Assembly: GCA_003224235.1 (NCBI GenBank)
Contig: QHYU01000178.1
Span: 3,976-46,075 of the forward strand
Length of the DNA stretch: 42,100 nt
Direction: 5' to 3'
Origin: Acidobacteriota bacterium
Lineage (GTDB): Bacteria > Acidobacteriota > Terriglobia > Acidiferrales > UBA7541
The position numbers and the translations under genes are program-made. Positions 24,800 through 33,459 of this stretch are shown here, piece by piece. A model generated the notes under the pieces. The model saw nothing but the letters and a program-made list of their open reading frames with translations. It ran no database searches and was not told where the DNA came from. Within the stretch, counting starts at the first letter, position 1, and each line of letters opens with the position of its first letter.

Positions 24800-25090
24800 T
24801 GGTTCCTTCTTATCCTCCAAGCGTCTAAGAAATTCCTGTTGAAAGCGGAACGCCAAGGCTGCCCCGACATTTCAGGAGCGCCGGATTCCGCCAGACATGC
24901 TTCGAGCCGGCCCGACCCTAAACGCACAACTAAATACATCGTTTACCACCCTTTTGGCAACACCATCTGTCGGGAGGGGGCATCCCAGTAACTCTGGCGA
25001 TGGAGGAATCCAACCCTGTAGTGGCGGCTGGGGTGGAGGTTCGGCTACAATCGAAGGTTCCGCCCGACGCGGCGGAAGGGAAGAAGCTTT

Positions 25091-26398
25091 ATGAAAACGA
25101 AGCAGAGGAAGATTCTTATCTTCACTGGCATACTGCTGCTGGCCTCGGCGACGGGCGGGTTTGCTCAGGGAACTTCAGACACCGAAATCCTTACCCTGAA
25201 GCGGGCAGTGGTTTTGGCGTTGCAAAACAGCCGCGAGCTGGCGTTGGCCCGCGTGCAGTCGAACGTGGCGGAGAAGACGGCGAACGTGAACCGTGCGCTG
25301 TTCCTTCCCAATTTCTACACCGGCTCGGGGATCGGTTACACTCGTGGATACCCGCAAGGGATTGCCGGACCGCCCTCGATTTTCAACCTGACTTACGTCC
25401 AAACCATATTCAACGGGCCCTTGCGTGGCGAGTTTCGCGCGGCGGAGGAGCGCGCAGAGGGCCAAAGGCTGGCCTTTGAGAGCACGCGGGACGCGGTGAT
25501 CGTGCGCGCTGCCTCGGCATGTCTGGAGCTGGCCAAGGTTCGGCGCTCGCTGGATCTGCTGCGGCAAGAACGGGAGAGCGCGCAGAGGATTGTGGACATC
25601 ACCCGGGAGCGGCTGGGCGCCGGGGTCGAACTACCCATTGAGGTCACCCGCGCGCAGCTCACCGCGGCGCGGATCGAGCAGCGCATTGTGCACCTGGAGG
25701 GCCGGGAAGAGGCCCTCGAAGGAGAATTGCGCGGCTTGCTGAGGCTGCCCACGAACCGGCGCCTGGAAGTGGCGCCGGAGGAGCTGCCGGCGAGTGCCGA
25801 CCAGCCCGTCCGCGAGCTGGTGGCTATGGCCCTGGCCGAGAATTCCTCGATCAAGCGGACCGAGGCCGAACGACGGGCGCGCGAACATCGCCTGAGGGGA
25901 GAGCGTATCGGCTACTTCCCGACGGTGGACCTAGTCAGCCAGTACGCTCTTCTGGCGCGCTTCAACAACTTTGACCAATTCTTCCGAACGTTTCGCCGGA
26001 ACAACTTCAATATCGGCCTGGACGTGAAGATTCCCCTGTTCAGCGCTCGTACCTCCGCGGCGGTGGCGCTGGCGCAGACCGATCTGAACGCCGCGGAACT
26101 AGAATTGAAGACCAAACGCAAGGACCTGGAAATCGAAGTCCGCCAGCAGTCGCGCCAGGCGCGGGAACTGGAGATGGCTCGCGAGGTGGCTCGCCTGGAG
26201 CTGCAAATGGCGCAGGAGAATCTCCGCGTGGTCCAGTCGCAATTCCAGGAGGGACGCGCCGGCCTGCGCGACGTGGAAAAAGCTCGCCTGGAGGAAACCA
26301 ACAGGCGGCTGGCGTTCCTCGACGCCGACTACGAACGCCAGCAGGCCCAGCTCGAGCTGCTCCGCTCCACCGGCCAGTTGGCGAGTGTATTTCGATAA
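25091..26398 (+). CDS. TolC-family outer-membrane efflux protein
   Basis: A 435-residue exported protein with a signal peptide (KILIFTGILLLASATGGFAQ). Two structural repeats are seen, each a beta-hairpin flanked by long helices: TLKRAVVLALQNSRELALARVQ, FLPNFYTGSGIGYTRGYPQG, then a long coiled region. The second half has AENSSIKRTEAERRAREHRL, GYFPTVDLVSQYALL, LDVKIPLFSARTSAAVALAQ and closing helices to LASVFR. It forms the trimeric exit channel for tripartite pumps or type I secretion. Length is normal and no lipobox is seen. AAGGGAAG lies before the ATG. The nearest unpaired adaptor and permease genes are at 16047 and 22129. Confidence 0.88.
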   Translation: MKTKQRKILIFTGILLLASATGGFAQGTSDTEILTLKRAVVLALQNSRELALARVQSNVAEKTANVNRALFLPNFYTGSGIGYTRGYPQGIAGPPSIFNLTYVQTIFNGPLRGEFRAAEERAEGQRLAFESTRDAVIVRAASACLELAKVRRSLDLLRQERESAQRIVDITRERLGAGVELPIEVTRAQLTAARIEQRIVHLEGREEALEGELRGLLRLPTNRRLEVAPEELPASADQPVRELVAMALAENSSIKRTEAERRAREHRLRGERIGYFPTVDLVSQYALLARFNNFDQFFRTFRRNNFNIGLDVKIPLFSARTSAAVALAQTDLNAAELELKTKRKDLEIEVRQQSRQARELEMAREVARLELQMAQENLRVVQSQFQEGRAGLRDVEKARLEETNRRLAFLDADYERQQAQLELLRSTGQLASVFR

Positions 26399-26492
26399 GG
26401 CTGCGCCGGTTGCTGTCCGGGCTCGGGCCCGGGTTCGGAACCTCGGGATGAAGGCCAGCGACTCCGGAGCAAGGTCGTCGCAAGCTTTGCCT

Positions 26493-26520
26493 TTGGCAGG
26501 GCAACGGTTTCGGGTAGAAT
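26493..26520 (+). promoter_or_regulatory. Sigma70-like promoter of the hopanoid operon
   Basis: TTGGCA (26493-26498), a 16-base spacer and TAGAAT (26515-26520): five of six matches in each box. Expected transcription start is near 26527, about 55 bases before hpnJ. Confidence 0.5.
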
Positions 26521-26581
26521 ACTTATTTGTAGGCGGAAGCTTCTTAGCGTATATAGAGCCAGGAATCGAGGGGGGATTCGT

Positions 26582-28090
26582 ATGCCTGATGTGATGAAGG
26601 CCCTGCTGTTGAATCCGCCGAGCTTCGCGAATTTTGACGGCGGGGCGAGTTCGCGCTGGCCGGTGACGCGCGAGATCGAATCCTACTGGTATCCGGTGTG
26701 GCTTACTTATGCGGCGGGTATGCTGCCCGGAAGCCGGCTGCTCGACGCCTGCCCCCACAAGATCACGCCAGCGCAGACCATCGAGATCGCAACCGATTAT
26801 GACTTTGTCGTGCTGTTCACTTCGACGGTCGGATTCCACAACGACCTCCTGCTGATCCGCAAGATGAAAGAGCGCAAGCCCGATCTGAAAATCGCGTTTG
26901 TCGGGCCGCACGTGCAGAACCTCCCGGACCAGAGCCTGATGGCCAGCGAGGACATTGATTTCGTGGTGCGCGGTGAGTTTGACCACGCGGTGGTGGAATT
27001 CGCGCAGGGCCGGCCGCTGGCGGAGATTCTGGGGATCAGTTATCGCAAAGACGGCAAGGTGATGCACACGCCGACGCGGCCGCAGTTGCACACCGAGCAG
27101 TTGGACGCGCTGCCTTTTGCCACCGAAGTGTACAAGCGGGATCTGGCGATCGAAAACTACAACGTGCCGTTCCTGCTGCACCCCTTTGTCTCGCTGTACA
27201 CGACGCGGGGCTGCCCCGCGCTATGCACCTTCTGCCAGTGGCCGCAGACGATCTCCGGTCATGCCTGGCGGGTGCGGTCGACCGACAACGTGGCGCGCGA
27301 AATCAAGCAAGCACTCGAGATGTTTCCGCAGATGAAAGAGTTTTTCTTTGACGACGATACCTTCAACATCCGCAAGGACCGGGTACTGGAGATTTGCCAG
27401 AAATTCAAGCCGTTGAAGTTCCGCTGGTCTGCCAACGCCCGGGTGCACAGCGACTACGAAACCCTGAAGGCCATGGCCGACGGCGGCGCGCGCCTGTTCA
27501 TCGTCGGCTTCGAGTCCGGTGATCCTCAGATCCTGAAGAACATCAAGAAAGGCGCCACGGTCGAAATGGCTCGCGCGTTCGCGAAAAACTGCAAGAAGGT
27601 GGGCATTACCATTCACGGCGACTTCATTATCGGCCTGCCCGGCGAAACCAAGGAAACCATCCAGTGCACCATCGACTTCGCCAAAGAGCTCGACTGCGAG
27701 ACCGTCCAGGTTTCGCTGGCTCACGCCTTTCCCGGAACGGAACTCTACAATGACTTGGTCAAAGGAAACTTTCTAAAGGCTGAGGCCTTGACGGATGGCA
27801 ACGGCCACCAGCTTCCGCACATCGAGTACCCTGGCCTGACTCGCGAGGACATGATGGCTGGGGTCAATCGCTTTTACGACTCCTACTACTTCCGGCCGAA
27901 GGTGGCTTGGCGCATCGTGCGCAAGGCCCTCTGGGATGCACACGAGCGCAAGCGCCTCTACCACGAAGCGGTCGCGTTTCTTCGCCTGCGCGCTGAGCGC
28001 TTGAAGTACGCCCGCAAGGGTCTGGAGAAGAAGCCCGTTGTCCCGGTGCCCGCGATCGATGTCGGATCCGGCCCGGCAGCCCACGGCTAG
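26582..28090 (+). CDS. hpnJ: Hopanoid radical SAM protein HpnJ
   Basis: A 502-residue radical SAM enzyme. The N-terminal B12-binding-like domain (about 1-190) begins KALLLNPPSFANFDGG and includes DFVVLFTSTVGFHNDLL and FVGPHVQNLPDQ. The 4Fe-4S motif is TTRGCPALCTFCQWPQ (Cys211, 215, 218). The SAM barrel follows, with FFFDDDTFNIRKDRVLEICQ, IVGFESGDPQILKNIKKGAT and HGDFIIGLPGETKETIQ. In characterised hopanoid producers HpnJ converts glucosaminyl-bacteriohopanetetrol to the cyclitol ether by ring contraction. The call rests on overall resemblance and on HpnI two genes downstream. The next gene starts 11 bp after the stop. No hpnK-like deacetylase is seen in the window. Confidence 0.85.
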   Translation: MPDVMKALLLNPPSFANFDGGASSRWPVTREIESYWYPVWLTYAAGMLPGSRLLDACPHKITPAQTIEIATDYDFVVLFTSTVGFHNDLLLIRKMKERKPDLKIAFVGPHVQNLPDQSLMASEDIDFVVRGEFDHAVVEFAQGRPLAEILGISYRKDGKVMHTPTRPQLHTEQLDALPFATEVYKRDLAIENYNVPFLLHPFVSLYTTRGCPALCTFCQWPQTISGHAWRVRSTDNVAREIKQALEMFPQMKEFFFDDDTFNIRKDRVLEICQKFKPLKFRWSANARVHSDYETLKAMADGGARLFIVGFESGDPQILKNIKKGATVEMARAFAKNCKKVGITIHGDFIIGLPGETKETIQCTIDFAKELDCETVQVSLAHAFPGTELYNDLVKGNFLKAEALTDGNGHQLPHIEYPGLTREDMMAGVNRFYDSYYFRPKVAWRIVRKALWDAHERKRLYHEAVAFLRLRAERLKYARKGLEKKPVVPVPAIDVGSGPAAHG

Positions 28091-28101
28091 GCTGGAAGCT
28101 C

Positions 28102-28518
28102 ATGCCCACGATGAATGCCCTGCGGAGGAAAACCCACGTCCTGGTCGTCCTGATGGTGTTATTCAGCTCGGTGGGGGAGATCTTTCTCAGCAAGGGAATG
28201 AAGCGAATCGGATCGGTGAGCCTCGGTTCGTTGGGCTCGCTCGCCGCGGCTTTCGGGCAGACCGTCCGCAGCGAGACAATCTGGCTGGGCATCTTCCTCC
28301 TGCTGGTTTTCTTCGTCTGCTACATGCTGGTCCTTTCCTGGGCTGATTACAGTTACGTGATGCCAGCTTCGGCTTTCGGTTACGCCGTTGTAGCGTTCTT
28401 GGGTTACGCTGTTCTGGGCGAAGTAGTGAGCCCGACACGCTGGGCAGGCGTGGCACTCATCTGTATGGGTGTGGCGCTGGTGGGCCAAACGCCGCCGCGC
28501 ACCACACCTCCGAGTTGA
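28102..28518 (+). CDS. Four-helix EamA/SMR-like membrane protein
   Basis: A 138-residue protein with four membrane helices: HVLVVLMVLFSSVGEIFLSK, ETIWLGIFLLLVFFVCYMLV, SAFGYAVVAFLGYAVLGE and WAGVALICMGVALVG. The GEIFLSKGMK turn and the GYAVLGE...RWAGV pattern match half-size drug/metabolite transporters such as SMR proteins and the ArnE/ArnF flippase pair. It is placed between hpnJ and hpnI, with its stop overlapping the next start (TTGA). The N-terminal 130 residues of the next protein are a diverged copy of it, so the two may pair in the membrane. A flippase for a lipid-linked sugar or hopanoid is a reasonable inference. Confidence 0.75.
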   Translation: MPTMNALRRKTHVLVVLMVLFSSVGEIFLSKGMKRIGSVSLGSLGSLAAAFGQTVRSETIWLGIFLLLVFFVCYMLVLSWADYSYVMPASAFGYAVVAFLGYAVLGEVVSPTRWAGVALICMGVALVGQTPPRTTPPS

Positions 28519-30137
28519 CCTTGCGCACCGCGTTGTTTCTGGCCATCGTCGTTTTCGCCGGCACCGGCGGGGAGATCTGCACTACGCTGGCGATGAAGCG
28601 CGTCGGCGAGGTGAAAGACTTCTCGCCTTACGCCTTGCTCGCTGTGTTGGGCCGGGCTTTCCGAGTGAGTTGGATGTGGTTCGGCATTGTGCTGTCGGCG
28701 CTGGCGTTCTATGCCTTTCTGGCGCTGCTCTCCTGGAACCCGGTGAGCTTCGTGATTCCCGTGACAGCACTCAGCTACGCCGCTGGCGCCCTCGGCGCAA
28801 AATTTCTGTTGCGCGAGCACCTGAGCGGCGCGCGCTGGGCGGGTGTGCTGCTGGTTTGCGGCGGTGTGGCCCTGGTGTGGGCCGGCGAAGGGAATAACAT
28901 CTTGGAAGTCGGGGTACTCCCCACGGGGATGCGCTGGGCGGTCCTGGCACTGGCCGTAACGCCGTTCGTTTACTACCTTCTGTGCATTCATTCTGCCCTG
29001 AGCTTTTTCTTGGCGCAGCGCAAGCCGGGACCGCGCGTGACCCCGGCGAGTGATTTCACCCCTCCGGTCAGCATCCTGAAACCCGTGCGCGGGCTCGATC
29101 GAGATGCTTACGAGAATTTCGCCAGCTTCTGCCGCCAGGACTATCCGGAGTATGAGATTCTGTTCGCCGTAAGCGATGAAGACGACCCTGCCGTCCCGGT
29201 CATTGAGAAGCTCATTCAGGATTTTCCCGAACGATCCATCCGCCTGCTGATCGGCGCCGAGATCCAGGGCACCAGCAGCAAGGTGTGCAAGCTCTGCCGG
29301 CTGGTGCGTGAGGCGCGGTACGACCTGCTGGCAATCAGCGACAGTGATGTCCGCGTGGAATCCGACTACTTGCGGGGGGTCGCCGCGCCGTTTCGTGATC
29401 CCCGAGTAGGCGCGGTTACCGCGCTGTTCCGGGGGATGGCGGTGCGCCAACTTGTCTCGGAGATCGATTGCGTGGGCTCCTCGGCGGAATTTTGCGCCGG
29501 CGCTCTGGTGGCGCGGAAACTGGAAGGGTTGAAGTTCGCTTTGGGCTCGACGATGGCCACCACGCGGGAGCGGCTGGCCGAAATCGGGGGTTTCGAGGCG
29601 CTGGTGAACCACCACTCGGACGACTTCGAGTTCGGCAAACGCATCGCCGCGCGGGGCTACCGCGTGGAATTGACCCGGGACCCGGTCTGGATGATCTTTC
29701 CCGCGCAGTCGTTGCGCAATTATCTGCGGCACGAACTGCGCTGGGCCATCGGTCTGCGCCACATCCGCCCCTGGGGGCATCTCGGACTCATTTTCACTCA
29801 TGGCCTGCCGTGGTCCCTGGTGGCAGCGGCGGTGGCGCCCTCGTCGGCCGTGGCAGCCGGCTACATCGGAACCTACTTCGTGCTGCGTTTCTTGATGGCC
29901 TGGACGGTGGGCGTGTGGGGTCTGAAAGACCCCGTGCTGCAGCGGAAGCTATGGCTGCTGCCTGTGCGCGATGCCTCTGCCTTTCTGGTCTGGCTGGCAA
30001 GCTTCGCTTCCAATCGCATCCAGTGGCGTGGGCTGGAATTCACTATCCAGGAAGGGCGCTTGATTCCCGTGACCCCCACTCGAAACCTCCAGCCAAGCGC
30101 CATTGAAGCCCCCGCAACAACTCGGCGCGGCGGCTGA
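28515..30137 (+). CDS. hpnI: Fusion of four-helix EamA/SMR-like domain to hopanoid glycosyltransferase HpnI
   Basis: A 540-residue fusion. Residues 1-130 are a four-helix EamA/SMR-like domain (AIVVFAGTGGEICTTLAMKR, AALGAKFLLREHLSG). After another helix (RWAVLALAVTPFVYYLLC), the rest is a ceramide-glucosyltransferase-type GT2/GT21 domain: PPVSILKPVRGLDRDAYENF, AVSDEDDPAVP, ISDSDVRVESDYL (DxD), HHSDDFEFGKRI (catalytic Asp) and RHELRWAIGLR, the (Q/R)xxRW motif. Two or three membrane helices close the protein. HpnI adds N-acetylglucosamine to bacteriohopanetetrol in known pathways. The start is TTG at 28515, overlapping the previous stop. HpnI proteins I know of lack the extra transporter-like front; a missed start inside (near GMRWAVLAL) is the alternative, but the frame is open and protein-like throughout. 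Confidence 0.82.
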   Translation: MTLRTALFLAIVVFAGTGGEICTTLAMKRVGEVKDFSPYALLAVLGRAFRVSWMWFGIVLSALAFYAFLALLSWNPVSFVIPVTALSYAAGALGAKFLLREHLSGARWAGVLLVCGGVALVWAGEGNNILEVGVLPTGMRWAVLALAVTPFVYYLLCIHSALSFFLAQRKPGPRVTPASDFTPPVSILKPVRGLDRDAYENFASFCRQDYPEYEILFAVSDEDDPAVPVIEKLIQDFPERSIRLLIGAEIQGTSSKVCKLCRLVREARYDLLAISDSDVRVESDYLRGVAAPFRDPRVGAVTALFRGMAVRQLVSEIDCVGSSAEFCAGALVARKLEGLKFALGSTMATTRERLAEIGGFEALVNHHSDDFEFGKRIAARGYRVELTRDPVWMIFPAQSLRNYLRHELRWAIGLRHIRPWGHLGLIFTHGLPWSLVAAAVAPSSAVAAGYIGTYFVLRFLMAWTVGVWGLKDPVLQRKLWLLPVRDASAFLVWLASFASNRIQWRGLEFTIQEGRLIPVTPTRNLQPSAIEAPATTRRGG

Positions 30138-30324
30138 CCGGCGCCGCTTTCCTGATTACAGTAGTGAAGTTGCGCCTGTTGCAGGATCAACTGGCTCTGC
30201 GCTCTGCTTTGCCTGATCGCGGCACCCAGCGTAACCTTAATACATAGGAGACGCGTCTTAACCTTCGTACTCTATACGCATCCCCCCTCCGCTAAACTAT
30301 CCTGACAACTAGAAAGGAAGACGA

Positions 30325-30789
30325 ATGGCTCGACGCTTTGCAGTTCTGTTCTTGCTTTTTGCTGCACCTGTTTTTGCCCAAGAAAACAAGCTGAATCCCA
30401 ACGACAACTTCAAAGCCCTGAACGGCCTGCACGCCGGTCAGAAAGTCGAGGTTGTAGAGACGAGCCTGAAGAAACACACGGGCACGTTCATGACAGTTTC
30501 CGAGGAAGCCATCCAGTTGCGCGAAGGCGCGACGGACGTCTCCCTCCGGAGGGAGAACGTTCTGCGCGTCACGCTACTCGAAAAGAGCCATCGTCTGCGC
30601 AACATTTTGATCTTCGGTGGAGCGGGCTGCGGCGTGGGCGCCGGCATAGGAGCTGCGACTGTATCGAGTGCCTATCACGGAAAACAGATTGCCGCTGCGT
30701 TTGGCGGAGTGATAGGTTTGCTGGGAGGCATCGGTGTCGGCGCTGCCTGGCCCGCTCACCCAACCGTCTATCGCGCCAATTCACACTGA
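30325..30789 (+). CDS. Small exported protein with LSm-like and glycine-zipper parts
   Basis: A 154-residue protein. A signal peptide (RRFAVLFLLFAAPVFAQ) is followed by a strand-rich segment, GLHAGQKVEVVETSLKKHTG to VSLRRENVLRVTL, which resembles the Sm-like fold (G-x-V-x-V and a closing R-x-x-V-L-R-V). The C-terminal part is a Gly/Ala-rich hydrophobic hairpin (ILIFGGAGCGVGAGIGAAT, AAFGGVIGLLGGIGVGAAW), of glycine-zipper type. It is likely anchored in an envelope membrane. AGAAAGGAAG precedes the ATG. It is monocistronic by spacing. Function unknown. Confidence 0.7.
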   Translation: MARRFAVLFLLFAAPVFAQENKLNPNDNFKALNGLHAGQKVEVVETSLKKHTGTFMTVSEEAIQLREGATDVSLRRENVLRVTLLEKSHRLRNILIFGGAGCGVGAGIGAATVSSAYHGKQIAAAFGGVIGLLGGIGVGAAWPAHPTVYRANSH

Positions 30790-31064
30790 TCCCCGCACCT
30801 GCGTCACGCTGGATGCGTTTGCGCCCTCCGCAGTTTTCCTTCACCAGTCACGAAGTTCTTCACGCTAGCCAGACGATCTCCGCAGACAGCTTGCTGCACG
30901 TCGGCTTCATCGCATAGAAAGCCTTCTTCCGCGAATCCGGCCGAGCGCAAGCGCGCCCAACCCCGTTCTTCCTGACAATCCCTGGCTGGCGCTGGCCCAT
31001 TCATCGGTTAGAACACTGGTCTCTATTTAAGCTTCCGCGGTGGCCCTGTGTCTGGCAGAATTTC

Positions 31065-31763
31065 ATGAGGCGATTATCTGAACGCAAGTCGACCGGGATG
31101 CTCTCAAGTAAGCAAGCCATCCGCACTCTCGTCGCTGACGACCACGCCATCTTCCGTGATGGCTTGCGTAAGCTGCTTAGCTCCACCGATGATATCGCCA
31201 TTATCGGGGAGGCCTCGAACGGCGCCGATTGCATCAAGATGCTTGCCAAGCTCAAGCCCGACATTTTGTTGCTCGACCTGCGCATGCCGGACAAGGATGG
31301 CTTGGCTGTGCTCGAGGAAGTCAACTTCGACTCGCTGCCTACCCGCGTCATCGTTCTGACCGCCGCCGAAGATGACCGCGATGTCATCCGCGCCATGCGT
31401 CTGGGCGCACGCGGGGTGGTTCTGAAGCAGTCCGCCACCGACCTGCTGGTCAAGAGCATTTATCGGGTCCACGCCGGCGAGATCTGGCTCGACAACCGCA
31501 TTACTGCGGAGGTGATGAAGGCCTTTGCCAAGTCCTCCGACAACGGCCCGCGCCGCGAAAAGCCCCTGCTCAGCAACCGCGAGAAGCAAATCGTCCAGCT
31601 GGTCGCCCAGGGCTACCGGAACAAGGAAATGGGGGAAAAGCTCTTCATCAGCGAACAGACCGTCAAAAACCACCTCCATAACATTTTCGACAAGCTCGGG
31701 GTTTCTGACCGGCTCGAGCTGGCCCTCTACGCCATCCACCACCGACTGGTTGATCAGGGGTAA
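31065..31763 (+). CDS. NarL/FixJ-family response regulator
   Basis: A 232-residue two-domain regulator. The receiver starts at about residue 20 with LVADDHAIFRDGLRKLL (acidic pair). The phospho-acceptor Asp lies in ILLLDLRMPDKDG at about 66, VIVLTAAEDD has the Thr, and GVVLKQSA the Lys. The LuxR-type helix-turn-helix is near 170-220: LLSNREKQIVQLVAQG, NKEMGEKLFISEQTV, KNHLHNIFDKLGVSDRLELA. It would bind DNA as a dimer when phosphorylated. ATG at 31065 is used; ATG at 31098 (MLSSKQAIRT) is equally possible, since neither has a clear ribosome-binding site. No histidine kinase lies within the window. Confidence 0.9.
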   Translation: MRRLSERKSTGMLSSKQAIRTLVADDHAIFRDGLRKLLSSTDDIAIIGEASNGADCIKMLAKLKPDILLLDLRMPDKDGLAVLEEVNFDSLPTRVIVLTAAEDDRDVIRAMRLGARGVVLKQSATDLLVKSIYRVHAGEIWLDNRITAEVMKAFAKSSDNGPRREKPLLSNREKQIVQLVAQGYRNKEMGEKLFISEQTVKNHLHNIFDKLGVSDRLELALYAIHHRLVDQG

Positions 31764-31938
31764 AATTATCCGCTGGCAACCCAACTGCTCCTCTGCGAGC
31801 ACAGCTTGCAAGCCCCACTCTTCTCCGGGACGTCGTAGTGGTCGGCCAGAACTCGGCCCGAGCCGACTCAGGGGTCGCGACGGGGCAAGTGACTGAACTC
31901 TGAAGTCGTCGTACTGGATCAGTCAAACTGATTGGCGC

Positions 31939-33459
31939 TTATTTGCAGACATTCCCGGAACAGGTGGCGCTTACAAGTTTTCCGCAACACTCCGGATGTT
32001 GAGGGAGGCTGGAGCTATCCCATCCTCCACCGAGGGCCTGGACCAATTGGACGGCGGCTACCATTCGCCGGCCGAGAATGTTTACCGCAGTAACCTCGTC
32101 AGCGAGAGCCGCACTCTGCGCGGTGGTCACTTCCAGGTAACTGGTGACACCACCCTTGTATCGTGTGATGGACAGTTCCAGGTATTTCTGGGCTGCAACG
32201 ACTGCTTCATTCTGAGTCTGCGCTTCTTTCTCCAGGATGCGCAATGCGGCCAGATTGTCTTCCACCTGCTGGAAACTGGTAAGCACGGTTTCGCGATAGG
32301 AAGCCACAGTCTGATCGTAGGCCGCAATGGCTTGGTCTGAGGCCGCCCTGCGCCTGCCTCCGTCAAATAGCGTGAATATCGCCGAGGGCCCAACGGCCCA
32401 CAACGCGCTGGGGCCCGACAACAATGTCGAAATGGCCCCGCTTTCAAAACCTCCGGCAGCCGTCAGATTCAAGAGTGGATAATAGGCGGCTTTGGCCACC
32501 CCGATCCGGGCGTTCGCAGCAGCCATCAGTCGCTCGGCAGATGCGATGTCAGGCCGTCGCTCGAGCAGCTCTGAAGGCACACCTGCCGGAATCGCAGGCG
32601 GCGGCGTGCGGAGAGGGAGAGGAGGAAGGCTGAAGGATCCTGCAGGTTTGCCGATCAGAGTTGCAACGGCATGCTCGAACTGGGCGCGGAGCACTCCGAC
32701 GTCTATTGCTTGGGCACGGGTTGTCTCAAGTTGCGTCTTGGCCTGCTGGACTTCAACCTCGGAGCCAATTCCTCCCTGAAACCGGCTCTGGTTCAACTCC
32801 AGGGCCTGCTCATACAGCGCGACGGTCGAGTTCAGCAGCTGCTCTTGGGCATCGAGGCTGCGCGCCTGGAAGTAGAACAGAGCCAGTTGCGCATGCACGC
32901 TCAGGTTAACAGTTGCCAGGTCAGCAGCACTGGCTTGCGCCTGCTCGCGATAAAACTCCACGTTGCGGCGCACTCGCCCCCAGGCGTCGATTTCGTATGA
33001 CAATTCAAAGGGCAGTTGGAGGTCGGTGGAGGTAACGCCATTGGAAATTGCTCTCGGAGGCGGACGGTTGCTGGACACTCTTGCGCGTGTCGCGGACGGA
33101 GCGGCGGCCACCGTCGGGAAGTAATCGGCGCGATAATAGCGGAGCAGCGCGCGAGCTTGCATATATCGGGCCTGTGCGGCCTTCAGGTTCTGGTTGGAAA
33201 TATCGACTTGCTGTTCCAGAGCGTTCAGTTGAGGATCCTGGAATATTTCCCACCAATTGCCACCGAGACTCTGCTCGTTCGGCTGGGCAGTTTTCCAATT
33301 GCCAGCCTCTTTATAAGCTGGTGGAACTTCGACTGGCGGGCGCTGGTACTTGGGGCCAACCGCACAACCGGTCAGCAAGAGCATACTGGCAAGACAGATG
33401 GTCGCTACACTGTGCCTGCAGACTCGAATCTCTGCCTTCGGATCGCGAGGTAAGGTCAC
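31939..33459 (-). CDS. RND-pump outer-membrane lipoprotein (OprM/NodT family)
   Basis: A 506-residue channel protein. The signal peptide ends in the lipobox LLLTGC (Cys at about 32), followed by AVGPKYQRPPVEVPPAY, the usual NodT-family start, and WWEIFQDPQLNALEQQ. Helical repeats with LPFELSYEIDAWGRVRRNVE and the second-half LLERRPDIASAERLMAAANA and FTLFDGGRRRAASDQAIA are all standard. The last 25 residues (HPECCGKLVSATCSGNVCK) are Cys-rich and atypical. The GTG start overlaps the adaptor's stop by four bases (GTGA). It is the third gene of the RND operon and would form the exit duct for the pump. Confidence 0.92.
   Translation of the reverse strand: MTLPRDPKAEIRVCRHSVATICLASMLLLTGCAVGPKYQRPPVEVPPAYKEAGNWKTAQPNEQSLGGNWWEIFQDPQLNALEQQVDISNQNLKAAQARYMQARALLRYYRADYFPTVAAAPSATRARVSSNRPPPRAISNGVTSTDLQLPFELSYEIDAWGRVRRNVEFYREQAQASAADLATVNLSVHAQLALFYFQARSLDAQEQLLNSTVALYEQALELNQSRFQGGIGSEVEVQQAKTQLETTRAQAIDVGVLRAQFEHAVATLIGKPAGSFSLPPLPLRTPPPAIPAGVPSELLERRPDIASAERLMAAANARIGVAKAAYYPLLNLTAAGGFESGAISTLLSGPSALWAVGPSAIFTLFDGGRRRAASDQAIAAYDQTVASYRETVLTSFQQVEDNLAALRILEKEAQTQNEAVVAAQKYLELSITRYKGGVTSYLEVTTAQSAALADEVTAVNILGRRMVAAVQLVQALGGGWDSSSLPQHPECCGKLVSATCSGNVCK

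Noticed and set aside
24857-25090. Gap before the TolC-like gene checked for a small gene or RNA
   Set aside because: Only short open frames without start context are present. Nothing beyond the TolC gene's ribosome-binding region can be supported.
30790-31064. Gap before the NarL-type regulator, with a 66-codon minus frame
   Set aside because: The frame has no ribosome-binding site or motif, and no promoter or hairpin stands out.
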